A stretch of 64,000 nt of DNA from Mycobacterium sp. ITM-2016-00316 (GCF_002968335.2 NZ_CP134398.1:2418001-2482000); one strand, 5' to 3'; shown: positions 18,322-27,839, counted from the stretch's first letter. Program-made: numbers and translations. Notes: a model not told the origin generated them from the letters alone.

Positions 18322-19240
18322 CGCTCTTCTCGGTCTTCCCCGCGATCCATACGCGCAGCCGCCGCGCGTGGGTGTCCGGGGCCGGCCACTCCTCCTGGAT
18401 CGCGGCGTTGAGTTCCGCGCCGATCATGACGGCGAATCCGGCCAGGAACGCGAACAGCAGGAACGCGATCGGCGTGGCGAGCGCGCCGTAGGTATAGCCG
18501 GTCGCGGTGATCCAGGTCAGATAGAACCGCAGACTGAAGGTGGCGATCAGGAACACCGCAGTCGCCAGCGCGGCACCGACCACCAGCCGGTGGGTGGGCA
18601 ACGGGCTGGGCAGTGACACCCGGTACAGCACGGTCACCGCCAGGATCAGCGCGATCACCAGCACCGGGTAGTACCCGTACTGCAGCACATGCGACCAGCT
18701 GTCCGGGATGTAGGTGGTGATCTTGCGCGGGCCCAGCGCGATGAACGGCGCCGTCAGCACGGCGCTCACCAGCATGATCACGTACAGCCCGAGGGCGAAG
18801 AAGCGCTGCCGCACCGGATGGCGCAGCGGCGTCTGGTCATGCGCCTCGACCACCGAGTCGACGAAGGCCGATACCGCCGAGGATCCCGCCCACAGCGAGA
18901 TGACGAATCCCAGCGACACGACCTCGCCGCGGGCGGACCGCACGATGTCGTAGATGGTCGGCGCGATGATCTCGTTGACGACGTTTTGCGAGAAGAACCG
19001 TTCCGAGGTGCCGATGAGCTGATTCTCGATGGTCGGCAGGGTGTCCGGACCGAACAGCGGTGCCAGGTAGGCCAGGCTGCCGAGCATGCCCAGCAGCAGT
19101 GGCGGTAGCGACAGCGCACACCAGAAGGCGGCCTGGGCCGATTCGGAGAAGATCGAGTCGTCCCAGGATTTGCTCAGGGTGCGTTTGGTGATCGGCCAGA
19201 CGTGATGGCGTGATGGCTTCGCCGGGGACTGATCGGTCAT
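18311..19240 (-). CDS. YihY/UPF0761-family membrane protein (Rv2707-like)
   Basis: 309-residue integral membrane protein with six predicted helices, beginning near residue 40 (AAFWCALSLPPLLLGMLGSL) and including FVISLWAGSSAVSAFVDSV and a C-terminal FLLFAFLAGFAVMIGAELNA. The family was once called RNase BN; that activity is not supported and the role is unknown. ATG 19240 is preferred to an upstream GTG (19273) because a terminator-like hairpin covers the latter. Confidence 0.82.
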   Translation of the reverse strand: MTDQSPAKPSRHHVWPITKRTLSKSWDDSIFSESAQAAFWCALSLPPLLLGMLGSLAYLAPLFGPDTLPTIENQLIGTSERFFSQNVVNEIIAPTIYDIVRSARGEVVSLGFVISLWAGSSAVSAFVDSVVEAHDQTPLRHPVRQRFFALGLYVIMLVSAVLTAPFIALGPRKITTYIPDSWSHVLQYGYYPVLVIALILAVTVLYRVSLPSPLPTHRLVVGAALATAVFLIATFSLRFYLTWITATGYTYGALATPIAFLLFAFLAGFAVMIGAELNAAIQEEWPAPDTHARRLRVWIAGKTEKSATS

Positions 19241-19272
19241 CACCAGACCAGCATTCCCGACGACGGACTCCA

Positions 19273-19293
19273 CCGCCCGGGAGCACCGGGCGG
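19273..19293 (-). terminator. GC-rich hairpin after the DUF7455-like gene
   Basis: CCGCCCGG (19273-19280), five-base loop, CCGGGCGG (19286-19293): a perfect 8-bp stem nine bases beyond the stop of the small zinc protein gene, without a T-tract. It separates that gene from the YihY-type gene. Confidence 0.5.
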
Positions 19294-19301
19294 ACGGGTC
19301 G

Positions 19302-19493
19302 CTAGGCGTCGACTGCGCTGACCTCGATCACGGCAGCCAGTTCGATCAGCTTGGCTTCGTGTTCGTTGGCGTGGTGCTGGCAGAACAACAGTTCGGCGCC
19401 GGACGGCAGCTTCGCGCGTACACGCGCGGCGGCACCACAGCGGTCGCAGCGATCGGCCCGGGTCAGTTCCGGACTTATCAGAGTTGCGTTCAC
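19302..19493 (-). CDS. Small zinc-ribbon protein (DUF7455-like)
   Basis: 63-residue protein with CDRCGAAARVRAKL, then GAELLFCQHHANEHEAKL: a CxxC plus CxHH pattern that should bind one zinc ion. Such proteins are common in actinobacteria near the principal sigma genes; the function is unknown. ATG has a GGAGG-like site upstream (positions 19499-19504 on the minus strand). Confidence 0.8.
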   Translation of the reverse strand: MNATLISPELTRADRCDRCGAAARVRAKLPSGAELLFCQHHANEHEAKLIELAAVIEVSAVDA

Positions 19494-19628
19494 GGCACAT
19501 CCTCCGTTCAGCTTTGGTGCGTATGTCTACTGTGTCAGACGTTTTCGGTTCTGGCCTTGTTCCCCGGGGGTTCACCGGTGTGTCGTGTCTCACTGCGGTC
19601 GCGTTACCGGGGGAGCAAGCTGGAAACC

Positions 19629-19997
19629 ATGGGTACCCAAAACGCTGTCCTGGTGCACCTGTGCGCCGACCAGGAATGGCAGCGCGCGTCGGAGGTCGGT
19701 GTGCACCGGCCCGCCTCGCTGGCCGAAGCCGGTTTCATTCATCTGTCGTCCCCTGAGCAGGTTCATTTGCCGGCCAACCGCCTGTACGCGGGGCGCACTG
19801 ATCTCGTGTTGCTGAGCATCGATCCTTCCCGGCTCGTCGATCCGGTCCGCTGGGAGCCGGGGGTGCCGACCGATCCTGAATCGATGCTGTTCCCACACCT
19901 GTACGGCCCGTTGCCCGCTGACGCTGTGACAAGTGTCACGCGCTATCTGCCCGCCGCGGACGGCTCGTTCGCTGAGTTGCCGGCGACTCCCGAATAG
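19629..19997 (+). CDS. DUF952 protein (Rv2705c-like)
   Basis: 122-residue soluble protein of the DUF952 family, function unknown. Characteristic segments are LVHLCADQEWQRA, EAGFIHLSSPEQV with conserved His, LVLLSIDPSRL and FPHLYGPLPADAV. The fold resembles ADP-ribosyltransferase-like domains in the broader family, but no activity is shown. The start ATG follows a weak GGGAG site. No clear operon partner; the SDR gene follows 66 bases later. Confidence 0.82.
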   Translation: MGTQNAVLVHLCADQEWQRASEVGVHRPASLAEAGFIHLSSPEQVHLPANRLYAGRTDLVLLSIDPSRLVDPVRWEPGVPTDPESMLFPHLYGPLPADAVTSVTRYLPAADGSFAELPATPE

Positions 19998-20063
19998 CCC
20001 ACGGCCGCCTCGAAATCCACGCCGCCATCGTAGACGCGGAAGCTGGGACGTTAGGTTGGGGGA

Positions 20064-20897
20064 GTGAGTGCATCCGGGCGCGTCGCAGTGGTGACCGGCG
20101 CCAGCCGTGGCGCCGGCCGCGGTATCGCGGCGGCCCTCGGCGCCCACGGTTGGCGGGTCTACGTCACCGGCCGCTCCGTCGCGGATTCCGGCACCGCTGA
20201 TCTGGTCAGCGCGGCCGGCGGCGTCGGGGTGGCGGTGCCGGTCGACCATGCCGACGATGACGCGGTGGCGCAGTTGTTCGCCCGTGTGCGTGACGAGAAC
20301 GGCGGGCTGGACCTGTTGGTCAACAACGCGGCCGTGATCCACGACGAGCTCACCGGTGCGAAGCCCTTCTGGGAGAAGCCCGTCGGTCTGGGCGACGTGC
20401 TGGACGTCGGACTGCGCTCGGCCTACGTCGCGTCCTGGCACGCGGCGCCCCTGCTGACCGCCCGCCCGCGCGGGCTGATCGCCTTCACCTCCTCGCCGGG
20501 ATCGGTCTGCTACATGCACGGCCCCGCGTATGGCGCGCAGAAGGCCGGCATCGACAAGATGGCGGCCGATATGGCCGTCGATTTCGGCGGTACCACGGTG
20601 GCCTGCGTGTCCATCTGGATGGGCATCCTGCTGACCGAACGGCTGCGCTCGGCGTTCGCCGGCACACCGGATGCACTGGCGGCGACCGCCCGGCACGCCG
20701 AAACCCCGGAGTTCACCGGGCATCTGATCGACGCGTTGTTCGCCGATCCGGAACTGGCCGCCCTGAGCGGGCGGACGCTGATCGCCGCCGAACTGGCGAA
20801 CCGCTACGGGATCACCGACGAGGACGGGCGCCGGCCGCCGTCGCACCGCGAAATGCTCGGTTCGCCAAGAGAACCCAGCGCCGTGGTGATTCGCTGA
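20064..20897 (+). CDS. Short-chain dehydrogenase/reductase
   Basis: NAD(P)-dependent oxidoreductase of 277 residues. Rossmann motif TGASRGAGRGIAAAL, NNAA motif, Ser in FTSSPGS and the YGAQK catalytic Tyr/Lys pair are all present. Absence of an acidic residue after the second strand (VTGRS) suggests NADP(H). Substrate unknown. GTG start six bases after a TAGGTT -10, so probably leaderless. Not part of the M. tuberculosis gene order that I recall, so it may be a lineage-specific insertion. Confidence 0.88.
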   Translation: MSASGRVAVVTGASRGAGRGIAAALGAHGWRVYVTGRSVADSGTADLVSAAGGVGVAVPVDHADDDAVAQLFARVRDENGGLDLLVNNAAVIHDELTGAKPFWEKPVGLGDVLDVGLRSAYVASWHAAPLLTARPRGLIAFTSSPGSVCYMHGPAYGAQKAGIDKMAADMAVDFGGTTVACVSIWMGILLTERLRSAFAGTPDALAATARHAETPEFTGHLIDALFADPELAALSGRTLIAAELANRYGITDEDGRRPPSHREMLGSPREPSAVVIR

Positions 20898-20925
20898 TTA
20901 ACAAATGCCGATGACTTTGTAAACT
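20898..20925 (+). promoter_or_regulatory. Promoter of the 20934 membrane gene
   Basis: TTAACA (20898-20903) and TAAACT (20920-20925) are 16 nt apart, ending eight bases before the GTG start: a good SigA-type match giving a leaderless or near-leaderless transcript. Confidence 0.65.
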
Positions 20926-20933
20926 GGCTGACT

Positions 20934-21728
20934 GTGGCAACACTGTCCGGCTTCGCGCCGTGGATCGTCTACTGGATTCTGGTCGGCAACGTGCCCTTCA
21001 CGGTTGCGGTGCTGGTGGCACTCGCGGTCGCGGTGGCCTCCTATGTCATCGGGCGGGTGCGTGGCGGCGCGGCCCGCACTCTGGAGATCGGCGCCATCGC
21101 CACGTTCGCGGTGCTGACGGTGCTGACCCTCACCGTCAGCCAGGTCTTCATGGAGCGCTGGCTCCAGCCGCTGAGCAGCCTGGGCATCTTTCTGGTCGCG
21201 CTCATCGGCGTGCTGGCCGGCAGGCCGTTCGTGCGCGAGTTCGCCGAAGCCGATCAGCCGGCCGAGGTGATCAAGAGCGAACTGTTCGCCGCGATCACGA
21301 CCCGGATCACCTGGATCTGGGTGGCAGCATTCGCCGGGATGACGATCTCCTCGGCGATCCCGCCGATCGTGTACGGCGACGCGACGATCCTGGACACCAA
21401 GACCCCGCTGTCGTTCATCTGTTACTGGGTGCTGCCGTTCGCGCTGCTCGGTGCGGCGGTGCTGGGTGGCCGGGTGCTGACCGAACGGATGGTCGCCGAG
21501 GCCACCAGCCCGCACGCCGTCCGGCGCAGCACCTTCGTCGCGTTCAAGGAGCTCGAGATCGACCAGCTGTACTACCTCGCCCGCGAACGGGCCGAGCGTG
21601 AGGCAGGACCCGATCTGGAGGCCTACGACGTCAAGCTGGGCAGCCAGGGAGTGCCGTTGACCGGCGACGAGTCACGCGAGTCGTGGCCGATGAGCTACAA
21701 ACTGCGGACCCGTCGCGTCAAGCACTAG
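20934..21728 (+). CDS. Integral membrane protein of unknown function
   Basis: 264 residues with about six hydrophobic helices: near 9-20, 22-40, 48-68, 78-95, 120-145 and 155-180. The C-terminal third is soluble and charged ([20 protein letters not shown]). I do not recognise a named family. GTG start sits just behind a good promoter. Its 3' end overlaps the convergent sigA gene by four bases. It lies where M. tuberculosis has Rv2704, but it is unrelated to that small protein as far as I can judge. Confidence 0.75.
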   Translation: MATLSGFAPWIVYWILVGNVPFTVAVLVALAVAVASYVIGRVRGGAARTLEIGAIATFAVLTVLTLTVSQVFMERWLQPLSSLGIFLVALIGVLAGRPFVREFAEADQPAEVIKSELFAAITTRITWIWVAAFAGMTISSAIPPIVYGDATILDTKTPLSFICYWVLPFALLGAAVLGGRVLTERMVAEATSPHAVRRSTFVAFKELEIDQLYYLARERAEREAGPDLEAYDVKLGSQGVPLTGDESRESWPMSYKLRTRRVKH

Positions 21729-23140
21729 TCCAGGTAGTCGCGCAGGACCTGAGAGCGGCTCGGGTGGCGCAGCTTGCTCATCGTCTTGGACTCGATCTGA
21801 CGGATGCGCTCCCGCGTGACGCCGTAGACCTGGCCGATCTCGTCGAGGGTGCGGGGCTGGCCGTCGGTCAGGCCGAAACGCAGCCGGACCACGCCGGCCT
21901 CGCGCTCGGACAGTGTCTCCAGCACCGACTGCAGCTGATCCTGCAGCAGCGTGAAACTGACCGCGTCCACGGCCACCACGGCCTCGGAGTCCTCGATGAA
22001 GTCGCCGAGCTGGCTGTCGCCCTCGTCGCCGATGGTCTGGTCCAGCGAGATGGGCTCACGGGCGTACTGCTGGATCTCCAGCACCTTCTCCGGCGTGATG
22101 TCCATTTCCTTGGCCAGCTCTTCGGGCGTGGGCTCGCGGCCCAGGTCCTGCAGCAGTTCGCGCTGGATGCGGCCGAGCTTGTTGATCACCTCGACCATGT
22201 GCACCGGGATGCGGATGGTACGGGCCTGATCGGCCATGGCGCGGGTGATGGCCTGCCGGATCCACCAGGTGGCGTACGTGGAGAACTTGTAGCCCTTGGT
22301 GTAGTCGAACTTCTCGACCGCGCGGATCAGACCGAGGTTGCCCTCCTGGATGAGGTCCAGGAACGCCATGCCGCGGCCGGTGTAGCGCTTGGCCAGCGAG
22401 ACCACCAGGCGCAGGTTGGCTTCGAGCAGGTGGTTCTTGGCCCGGTCACCGTCGCGGCAGATCCACTGCATATCGCGGCGCTGGGCGGCGGGCAGCTTCT
22501 CGCCCTTCTCGGTCAGTTCGGTCATCAGCTGAGTCGCGTACAACCCGGCCTCGATGCGCTTGGCGAGCTCGACTTCCTCTTCGGCGTTGAGCAGCGCCAC
22601 CTTGCCGATCTGCTTCAGATAGGCGCGGACCGAGTCCGCGGACGCGGTGAGCTCGGCATCCTTGCGTGCCTGGCGCAGCGCCTCGGATTCCTCTTCATCC
22701 CAGACGAAGTCACCGGAGGCCTTGTCCTTCTCGGACGGCTCGGCGATCCCCTCATCGGCCTTGACGGGCTTGGCCTTGGCGCCGTCGGTGGCTTCCGCCT
22801 CGTCACCCTCGGCCTCGGCCTCTTCGGGGTCCTCGGCGTCGTCCTCGATCTCGACGTCGTCGATCTCGACATCCTCGACGTCGAGGACGTCGCCGGGCTC
22901 CACTTCGAGATCGTCGGTGGCCTCGATGTCTTCGCCATCGGTGACGCCCTCGGCGGACTCGTCCTTCTTGGTGCGGGACCCGGCACCCTTGGCCGGGGCC
23001 TTCTTGGCGGGAGCTTTTTTGGCGGCCCGCTTGGCAGGCGCCTTTGCAGCGGCCTTGGCGGGCGCCTTCTTTGCAGGCGTCTTGGTTGCGGTGGGCGTTA
23101 CCAGCTCATCGGTTGCCGGGCTGGTCTTTGTCGCTGCCAC
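21725..23140 (-). CDS. sigA: SigA, principal sigma factor
   Basis: Housekeeping sigma-70 of 471 residues. The N-terminal third is an Ala/Lys/Pro-rich basic stretch (PAKKAPAK repeats) followed by a strongly acidic segment, as in mycobacterial SigA. From [20 protein letters not shown] onward regions 1.2 to 4.2 are essentially invariant: [74 protein letters not shown] 23140 gives MAATK, the start seen in M. tuberculosis, with GAGAGG six bases upstream. Divergent from no gene; ppgK lies upstream on the same strand. Confidence 0.98.
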   Translation of the reverse strand: MAATKTSPATDELVTPTATKTPAKKAPAKAAAKAPAKRAAKKAPAKKAPAKGAGSRTKKDESAEGVTDGEDIEATDDLEVEPGDVLDVEDVEIDDVEIEDDAEDPEEAEAEGDEAEATDGAKAKPVKADEGIAEPSEKDKASGDFVWDEEESEALRQARKDAELTASADSVRAYLKQIGKVALLNAEEEVELAKRIEAGLYATQLMTELTEKGEKLPAAQRRDMQWICRDGDRAKNHLLEANLRLVVSLAKRYTGRGMAFLDLIQEGNLGLIRAVEKFDYTKGYKFSTYATWWIRQAITRAMADQARTIRIPVHMVEVINKLGRIQRELLQDLGREPTPEELAKEMDITPEKVLEIQQYAREPISLDQTIGDEGDSQLGDFIEDSEAVVAVDAVSFTLLQDQLQSVLETLSEREAGVVRLRFGLTDGQPRTLDEIGQVYGVTRERIRQIESKTMSKLRHPSRSQVLRDYLD

Positions 23141-23347
23141 GTACACCCTCTCGGTCTTGCGGATCCGATGGCGCGCGCAGGCGTCACCGAAAATCGTCGG
23201 CTGTCTCGAATATTGGCGTTTGATCTCTGCTCGGATATCCGCCGCTATCTCGGTAGGCGGCCGCCATTGACCATTGTAACGACAGTGTGGGCGCGCACTG
23301 CGCCGAGCGGCAAATTTGACTCGGCGCGCGCGTCGTGTTCGGCGAAA
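23141..23347 (-). promoter_or_regulatory. sigA upstream region with a probable -10
   Basis: This 207-base gap holds the sigA leader. On the minus strand TACAAT (23273-23278) is an excellent -10, about 130 bases ahead of the start codon, with no convincing -35. The long leader contrasts with the many leaderless genes here. No terminator, palindrome or small gene is evident. Confidence 0.45.
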
Positions 23348-24112
23348 TCAGGGCTTGACGTGGATGCCCTCTGCGGCCATCGCGGCACCCACGATCCCGG
23401 CGCTGTTGAGCAGGGCGGCGGGCACCACCGGGACGCGGTTCTTGAGCATCGGGATCCAGCGGTCGGCCTTGCGGCTGATGCCGCCGCCGGCGATGAACAG
23501 GTCCGGCCAGATCGCGTTCTCGACCGCTACCAGCACTTTGGTGACCTCTTCGGTCCAGCGCTGGTAGTTCCATTCCTTACGTTCCTTCACCGAGGATGCG
23601 GCCCGGTGCTCGGCTTCCTTGCCGCCCACCTCGAGGTGGCCGAACTCGGTGTTGGGTAGCAGCACCCCGTTGTGGATGACGGCCGATCCGATACCGGTGC
23701 CGAACGTGAGCAGCACGATCACGCCGGTGTGGCCCTTGCCCGCGCCGTAGCGCTCCTCGGCCAGGCCGGCGGCGTCGGCGTCGTTGAGCACCGTGACGTG
23801 CTGCCCGCCGAGTTCGGCGCTGATGACCGTGGCCGCGTCGACGCCGATCCAGTCCTTGTCCACGTTGGCCGCGGTGCGCACGATGCCGTTGGCCACCACG
23901 CCCGGGTAGGTCACGCCGAGTTTGCCGGTCCAACCGAACTCGCGGACCACGGTGGCGACGGTGGTGGCCACCGCGGCCGGGGTGGCCGGTTGTGGCGTGG
24001 CGAGTTTGAAGCGCTCTCCGACCAGTTCGCCGGTGTCCAGGTCGACGATGCCGCCCTTGATTCCGCTGCCGCCGACGTCGACGCCGAATCCGGTGTTGGT
24101 CGATTCGGTCAC
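23348..24112 (-). CDS. ppgK: Polyphosphate glucokinase
   Basis: ROK-type kinase that phosphorylates glucose using polyphosphate or ATP. 254 residues with phosphate loop [13 protein letters not shown], substrate region [10 protein letters not shown], catalytic Asp in [15 protein letters not shown], and second phosphate motif [12 protein letters not shown]. The later [18 protein letters not shown] is typical of PpgK. GTG 24112 is chosen because TTAGGAG lies seven bases upstream. Divergent from suhB. Confidence 0.95.
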   Translation of the reverse strand: MTESTNTGFGVDVGGSGIKGGIVDLDTGELVGERFKLATPQPATPAAVATTVATVVREFGWTGKLGVTYPGVVANGIVRTAANVDKDWIGVDAATVISAELGGQHVTVLNDADAAGLAEERYGAGKGHTGVIVLLTFGTGIGSAVIHNGVLLPNTEFGHLEVGGKEAEHRAASSVKERKEWNYQRWTEEVTKVLVAVENAIWPDLFIAGGGISRKADRWIPMLKNRVPVVPAALLNSAGIVGAAMAAEGIHVKP

Positions 24113-24184
24113 TGGCACGCTCCTAAGCAGGCGGCGGACAAGGTAATTCGCCACCACAATAGAGGCTTGTGGTGCGATGTAGCC

Positions 24185-25012
24185 ATGCCCGATGACAACG
24201 ATCCCCGGACGCTGCGCGCGGTGGCGGGGCAACTGGCCACGGAGGCGGCCGCTTTCGTGCGGACCCGACGGCTCGAGGTGTTCGGCGGGGCGCCCGCCGC
24301 CGGTGCCGTCCGCGCCAAGAGCAGCCCGACCGATCCGGTCACCGTGGTGGACACCGAGACCGAGCGGCTGCTGCGCGAGCGCCTCGCCGAACGCCGGCCC
24401 GATGATCATGTCCTCGGCGAGGAAGAGGGCGGTTCGGCGGTGGCTGAGCCCGGCGTGCCGGTCTGGGTGATCGACCCGATCGACGGGACGGTCAACTTCG
24501 TCTACGGCATCGAGGCGTATGCGGTGTCGGTCGGCGTGCAGATCGACGGCGTCTCGGTGGCCGGTGCGGTGGTCAATGTGGCCACCGGCGAGCTGTATTC
24601 GGCCGCGGTCGGGCACGGCGCCACCGTGACCCGCGACGGCGTGTCAACCGCGTTGCGGTGCAACGCGATCGATGACCTGTCGCTGGCGCTGCTGGGTACC
24701 GGGTTCTCCTATGACGCCGAACAGCGGCGGCGGCAGGCCGCGGTGCTGGCGGCGCTGCTGCCCGGCGTGCGCGATATCCGCCGGATCGGATCGTGTGCGC
24801 TGGATCTGTGCATGGTGGCCTCCGGGCGCCTCGACGCCTATTTCGAGGACGGCGTGCACGTGTGGGACTGGGCGGCGGGGGCGGTGATCGCCGCCGAGGC
24901 CGGCGCGGTGCTGCGGCTACCGGCGGTGACGGGTGACGCGCAGGACGTGTTGGTGGCCGCCGCGCCGGGCGTGGCGGCCGCACTCGACGAGGCCCTGGGG
25001 CAGGTCGGGTAG
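24185..25012 (+). CDS. suhB: Inositol-1-monophosphatase family protein
   Basis: Mg2+-dependent phosphatase of 275 residues; in mycobacteria SuhB dephosphorylates inositol-1-phosphate for phosphatidylinositol and mycothiol supply. Metal ligands are in GEEEGGS and [12 protein letters not shown], with the third acidic site in [16 protein letters not shown]. Its stop is one base from that of the convergent cei gene. Position between ppgK and cei matches M. tuberculosis. Confidence 0.93.
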   Translation: MPDDNDPRTLRAVAGQLATEAAAFVRTRRLEVFGGAPAAGAVRAKSSPTDPVTVVDTETERLLRERLAERRPDDHVLGEEEGGSAVAEPGVPVWVIDPIDGTVNFVYGIEAYAVSVGVQIDGVSVAGAVVNVATGELYSAAVGHGATVTRDGVSTALRCNAIDDLSLALLGTGFSYDAEQRRRQAAVLAALLPGVRDIRRIGSCALDLCMVASGRLDAYFEDGVHVWDWAAGAVIAAEAGAVLRLPAVTGDAQDVLVAAAPGVAAALDEALGQVG

Positions 25013-25013
25013 G

Positions 25014-25667
25014 TCAGCAGGTCGCGCTGTGGATCTTGGTCAGCAGCGACGCATCGGCGGGCGCGGTGGCGTCCGGGCGCAGCCCCGCCAGCATGGCGTC
25101 GATATCGTCGCTGCGGCTGAACTCGCTGAACTCGGTGCCCACGGCCAGATCCACCGTGTCATCGGTGCGGCCGTCCAGGAAAAGTTCGGTGCACGGCGCG
25201 ACCAGCCAGACGGCGGCGGCCGCGGCGCGTCCGGTTTCACCGAACCGGATCTGGCCCTGGCATTCGAGCCGGCTGTTGGCGTACACCGCGTCGTTGGCCG
25301 CGGTGGGCTGGGCGAAGCCAAGGTCGCGCAGCGCGCCGGACACCTCGGCCGCCTGCCCGCCCTGGCCGCTGGCATTGAGTACCTGCACCTTGGTGTCGGC
25401 CAGCCGCGCCGGCATCACCTCGGTCATCTCGGTCGGGGACACCTGCTGACCGAGGACGGGCTGGCTGGCGTCGCCGGTGGGTGGGGGTGGTGCGTTGCAG
25501 GCGACGGCCTGAGTCGCCTCGGTGGTCTGATTGAGCGCGATCACCCACACCACGCCGGTCACCAAGGCGAGCGCCAGGAACAGGCACAGCACGGGCACAT
25601 GGTTGCGGCGACGGAACGGACGACCGTGTTTGTCGAACGCCGTGCCCTCGGTGATGGATGCGACCAC
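25014..25667 (-). CDS. cei: Cei, envelope integrity protein
   Basis: Homolog of Rv2700 (Cei), a membrane-anchored protein needed for envelope integrity and virulence in M. tuberculosis. 217 residues: cytoplasmic basic tail (FDKHGRPFRRRNHVP), one transmembrane helix (about 24-45), then an extracytoplasmic LytR_C domain (about 88-175, VQVLNASGQGGQAAEV) with Cys pairs (C57, C139 and others) probably forming disulfides. GTG start. A CRP-type palindrome lies 54 bases upstream, between it and the DUF4193 gene. Confidence 0.92.
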   Translation of the reverse strand: MVASITEGTAFDKHGRPFRRRNHVPVLCLFLALALVTGVVWVIALNQTTEATQAVACNAPPPPTGDASQPVLGQQVSPTEMTEVMPARLADTKVQVLNASGQGGQAAEVSGALRDLGFAQPTAANDAVYANSRLECQGQIRFGETGRAAAAAVWLVAPCTELFLDGRTDDTVDLAVGTEFSEFSRSDDIDAMLAGLRPDATAPADASLLTKIHSATC

Positions 25668-25720
25668 CCCTGCACCTTAAGGCCATGCCAGGGCATGCAT
25701 TCCTACCAGGGGTTTTGCTG

Positions 25721-25736
25721 TGTGATATAAATCACA
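25721..25736. promoter_or_regulatory. CRP (cAMP receptor protein) site
   Basis: TGTGA-TATAAA-TCACA is a perfect match to the TGTGA-N6-TCACA motif bound by mycobacterial Crp (Rv3676 type). It is centred about 75 bases upstream of the likely start site of the DUF4193 gene, a class I activation distance, and 61 bases upstream of the cei start codon. Confidence 0.85.
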
Positions 25737-25768
25737 GTCAATCTGCGCCGATTCCGGGCACGAATCAT

Positions 25769-25797
25769 TTGGTGTAGGCGTTCGACGCTGGTACAAA
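25769..25797 (+). promoter_or_regulatory. Promoter of the DUF4193 gene
   Basis: TTGGTG (25769-25774) and TACAAA (25792-25797) with 17 nt spacing. A short direct repeat (GCTGCAAG/GCTGCAAA) sits in the leader just after it at 25803-25821. The gene then has a normal GGAGGGG ribosome site. Confidence 0.65.
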
Positions 25798-25841
25798 GCA
25801 CTGCTGCAAGGGTGCTGCAAACGGTACCGGAGGGGATGAAT

Positions 25842-26144
25842 ATGGCTACCGACTACGACGCTCCACGGCGAACCGAGACAGACGATGTGTCCGAGGATTC
25901 GCTGGAAGAGCTCAAAGCGCGACGAAACGAGGCCCAATCGGCCGTTGTGGACGTCGATGAATCAGAGTCCGCGGAATCGTTCGAACTCCCGGGTGCAGAT
26001 CTGTCCGGTGAGGAGCTGTCCGTTCGGGTCGTCCCGAAGCAGGCCGATGAGTTCACCTGCTCCAGCTGTTTCCTGGTGCATCACCGCAGCCGGCTGGCCA
26101 GTGAGAAGAACGGACTGTTCGTCTGCACGGACTGCGCGGCGTGA
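25842..26144 (+). CDS. DUF4193 protein (Rv2699c-like)
   Basis: 100-residue protein, among the most conserved small proteins of actinobacteria; role unknown. Acidic N-terminal half (MATDYDAPRRTETDDVSEDS), then CSSCFLVHHRSRLA and CTDCAA, a four-Cys zinc-ribbon-like site. ATG 25842 follows GGAGGGG and matches the known 100-residue length. Controlled by a strong-looking promoter with a Crp site upstream. Confidence 0.92.
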   Translation: MATDYDAPRRTETDDVSEDSLEELKARRNEAQSAVVDVDESESAESFELPGADLSGEELSVRVVPKQADEFTCSSCFLVHHRSRLASEKNGLFVCTDCAA

Positions 26145-26153
26145 TCGCAGCGG

Positions 26154-26642
26154 TCAGCTGCGCAACGCGGCCAGCACCCGGTCGGGGTGTCGGCAGCTGA
26201 CCAACCAATACGGGGTGGGGTCGTCCGGATCGTCGAGCACGATGAGGACCATCGGGCCGACCCATGCCCTGTGCAGGACGTAGGCCGCAGGGTCGAGTTG
26301 GCGGCCCAGCGCCGCCGACTTGGCCGACCTGGGCACTTCGGCGGACCGCGAGATGACGCTCACCGGGAGATGTGCCGGGCCGGCCCACAGCTCGACGGCG
26401 CCATCAGGTCCCTCCCCGTTCTGGACGACCTTGATCTCCATCCGGCCCGCCCATATCAGCGCGGCCGCGGCGACCGGCAACAGCACCGCATAGGGCGCCC
26501 AGTCCGGCAGGCCCTCCACGCCCATGTTCACTTCGGCGGCGATGAGGGCGGCAAGTCCCAATCCGGGCAACCAGAACCACCACGGCAGCCGCAGGCGCTC
26601 GCGGTAGCGCACGGTTTGGGTGATGGCGCGCGTGTCTGACAC
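26154..26642 (-). CDS. DUF3093 membrane protein (Rv2698-like)
   Basis: 162-residue protein of unknown function with two transmembrane helices (about 18-38, [18 protein letters not shown], and 44-62) and a C-terminal soluble domain containing [20 protein letters not shown]. The GTG start gives the family's usual length; longer upstream frames run through dut. It is divergent from dut with only 25 bases between start codons, so both promoters must be compact or overlapping. Confidence 0.88.
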   Translation of the reverse strand: MSDTRAITQTVRYRERLRLPWWFWLPGLGLAALIAAEVNMGVEGLPDWAPYAVLLPVAAAALIWAGRMEIKVVQNGEGPDGAVELWAGPAHLPVSVISRSAEVPRSAKSAALGRQLDPAAYVLHRAWVGPMVLIVLDDPDDPTPYWLVSCRHPDRVLAALRS

Positions 26643-26667
26643 CTGCCCAAGAGTAATCTCATCCGCC

Positions 26668-27132
26668 GTGCCCACTTCTCTGGCGGTCGTGCGATTGGAT
26701 CGCGACCTGCCCATGCCCAGCCGGGCCCATGACGGCGACGCCGGCGTCGACCTGTTCAGCGCCGTCGATGTCGAACTGGCGCCCGGCCACCGGTCGCTGG
26801 TACCGACCGGGATCGCCGTCGCCATCCCGCACGGGATGGTCGGATTGATCCATCCGCGGTCGGGATTGGCCACCCGCGTGGGGCTTTCGATCGTCAACAC
26901 GCCCGGCACCGTCGACGCCGGTTACCGTGGCGAGATCAAGGTGACACTGATAAATCTCGACCCGCGGGAGCCGATCGTGGTGCGGCGCGGAGATCGCATC
27001 GCCCAGCTGCTGGTCCAGCGGGTGGAACTGCCGGAGCTCGTCGAGGTGACATCGTTCGACGAGGCCGGGCTGGCCGAGACGACCCGCGGCGCGGGTGGGC
27101 ACGGTTCATCCGGCGGACATTCGAGTTTGTGA
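26668..27132 (+). CDS. dut: dUTPase
   Basis: Trimeric deoxyuridine triphosphatase, 154 residues, the same length as M. tuberculosis Dut. All five motifs are present: [12 protein letters not shown] (I), HPRSGLA (II), [14 protein letters not shown] (III, catalytic Asp), [10 protein letters not shown] (IV) and the flexible [12 protein letters not shown] arm (V). GTG start eight bases after a TAATCT -10, so probably leaderless. Its stop is close to the DUF3710 gene, which likely shares its mRNA. Confidence 0.97.
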   Translation: MPTSLAVVRLDRDLPMPSRAHDGDAGVDLFSAVDVELAPGHRSLVPTGIAVAIPHGMVGLIHPRSGLATRVGLSIVNTPGTVDAGYRGEIKVTLINLDPREPIVVRRGDRIAQLLVQRVELPELVEVTSFDEAGLAETTRGAGGHGSSGGHSSL

Positions 27133-27146
27133 AAGAGGGCGACAAC

Positions 27147-27839
27147 GTGACTGACGAAGCCGAAGAGTTCGACGGACCGTTCGATATCGAGGATTTCGAC
27201 GACCCGGAGTCGGCGAAGCATGCGCGGCTGGATCTCGGGTCCGTTCTGGTCCCGATGCCCGCGGCGGGCCAGGTGCAGGTGGAACTGACCGACCAGGGGG
27301 TGCCCAGTTCGGTGTGGGTGGTGACCCCCAACGGCCGGTTCACCGTCGCGGCCTACGCGGCCCCGAAATCGGCCGGCCTGTGGCGTGAGGTGGCTGCGGA
27401 GTTGGCCGAGTCGCTGCGCAAGGACAATGTGAAGGTTCGGGTCGAGGACGGACCCTGGGGCCGTGAGGTGGTCGGGGCCAGCACGTCGGCGCCGGAGGGA
27501 CAGCAGCCCGGGGTGGTCCGCTTCATCGGCGTGGACGGCTACCGCTGGATGATCCGCTGTGTCGTCAACGGGTTGCCCGAGAATGCCGATGCGTTGGCCG
27601 CGGAGGCGCGGGAAGCGTTGGCCGACACTGTGGTTCGCCGTGGTGACACGCCGCTGCCGGTGCGCACGCCACTGACCGTGCAGTTGCCCGAAGCGATGGC
27701 CGCTCAGCTGCGCGCTGCCGCCGAACAGGCGCAGGCCCAGGCGCAGGCGCAGGGCCAGCTGCCGCCGGAGCCGGCGGCACGGCGCAGCGCCGAGGGTTCG
27801 GCGATGCAGCAGATGCGCAGCACCATCACCGGCGGCTAG
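27147..27839 (+). CDS. DUF3710 protein (Rv2696c-like)
   Basis: 230-residue soluble actinobacterial protein of unknown function. The conserved core runs from about residue 22 to 165 (ARLDLGSVLVPMP, VRFIGVDGYRWMIRCVVNG); the tail is a Gln/Ala-rich coiled stretch (EQAQAQAQAQGQ). GTG 27147 has AGAGGG seven bases upstream; an earlier GTG at 27129 overlaps the dut stop. Probably co-transcribed with dut. It meets the convergent hydrolase gene with a four-base overlap. Confidence 0.86.
   Translation: MTDEAEEFDGPFDIEDFDDPESAKHARLDLGSVLVPMPAAGQVQVELTDQGVPSSVWVVTPNGRFTVAAYAAPKSAGLWREVAAELAESLRKDNVKVRVEDGPWGREVVGASTSAPEGQQPGVVRFIGVDGYRWMIRCVVNGLPENADALAAEAREALADTVVRRGDTPLPVRTPLTVQLPEAMAAQLRAAAEQAQAQAQAQGQLPPEPAARRSAEGSAMQQMRSTITGG

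Noticed and set aside
19929..19942. Palindrome GTGACAAGTGTCAC as an operator
   Set aside because: It lies inside the DUF952 coding sequence, away from any start, and has no second copy.
20050..20062. TTAGGTTGG resembling half of an IdeR iron box
   Set aside because: Only one half of the 19-base palindrome is present; it is better read as a TAGGTT -10 element of the SDR gene.
25803..25821. Direct repeat GCTGCAAG/GCTGCAAA as a regulator site
   Set aside because: Short, imperfect and not palindromic; lies in the leader after the promoter with nothing else to support a site.
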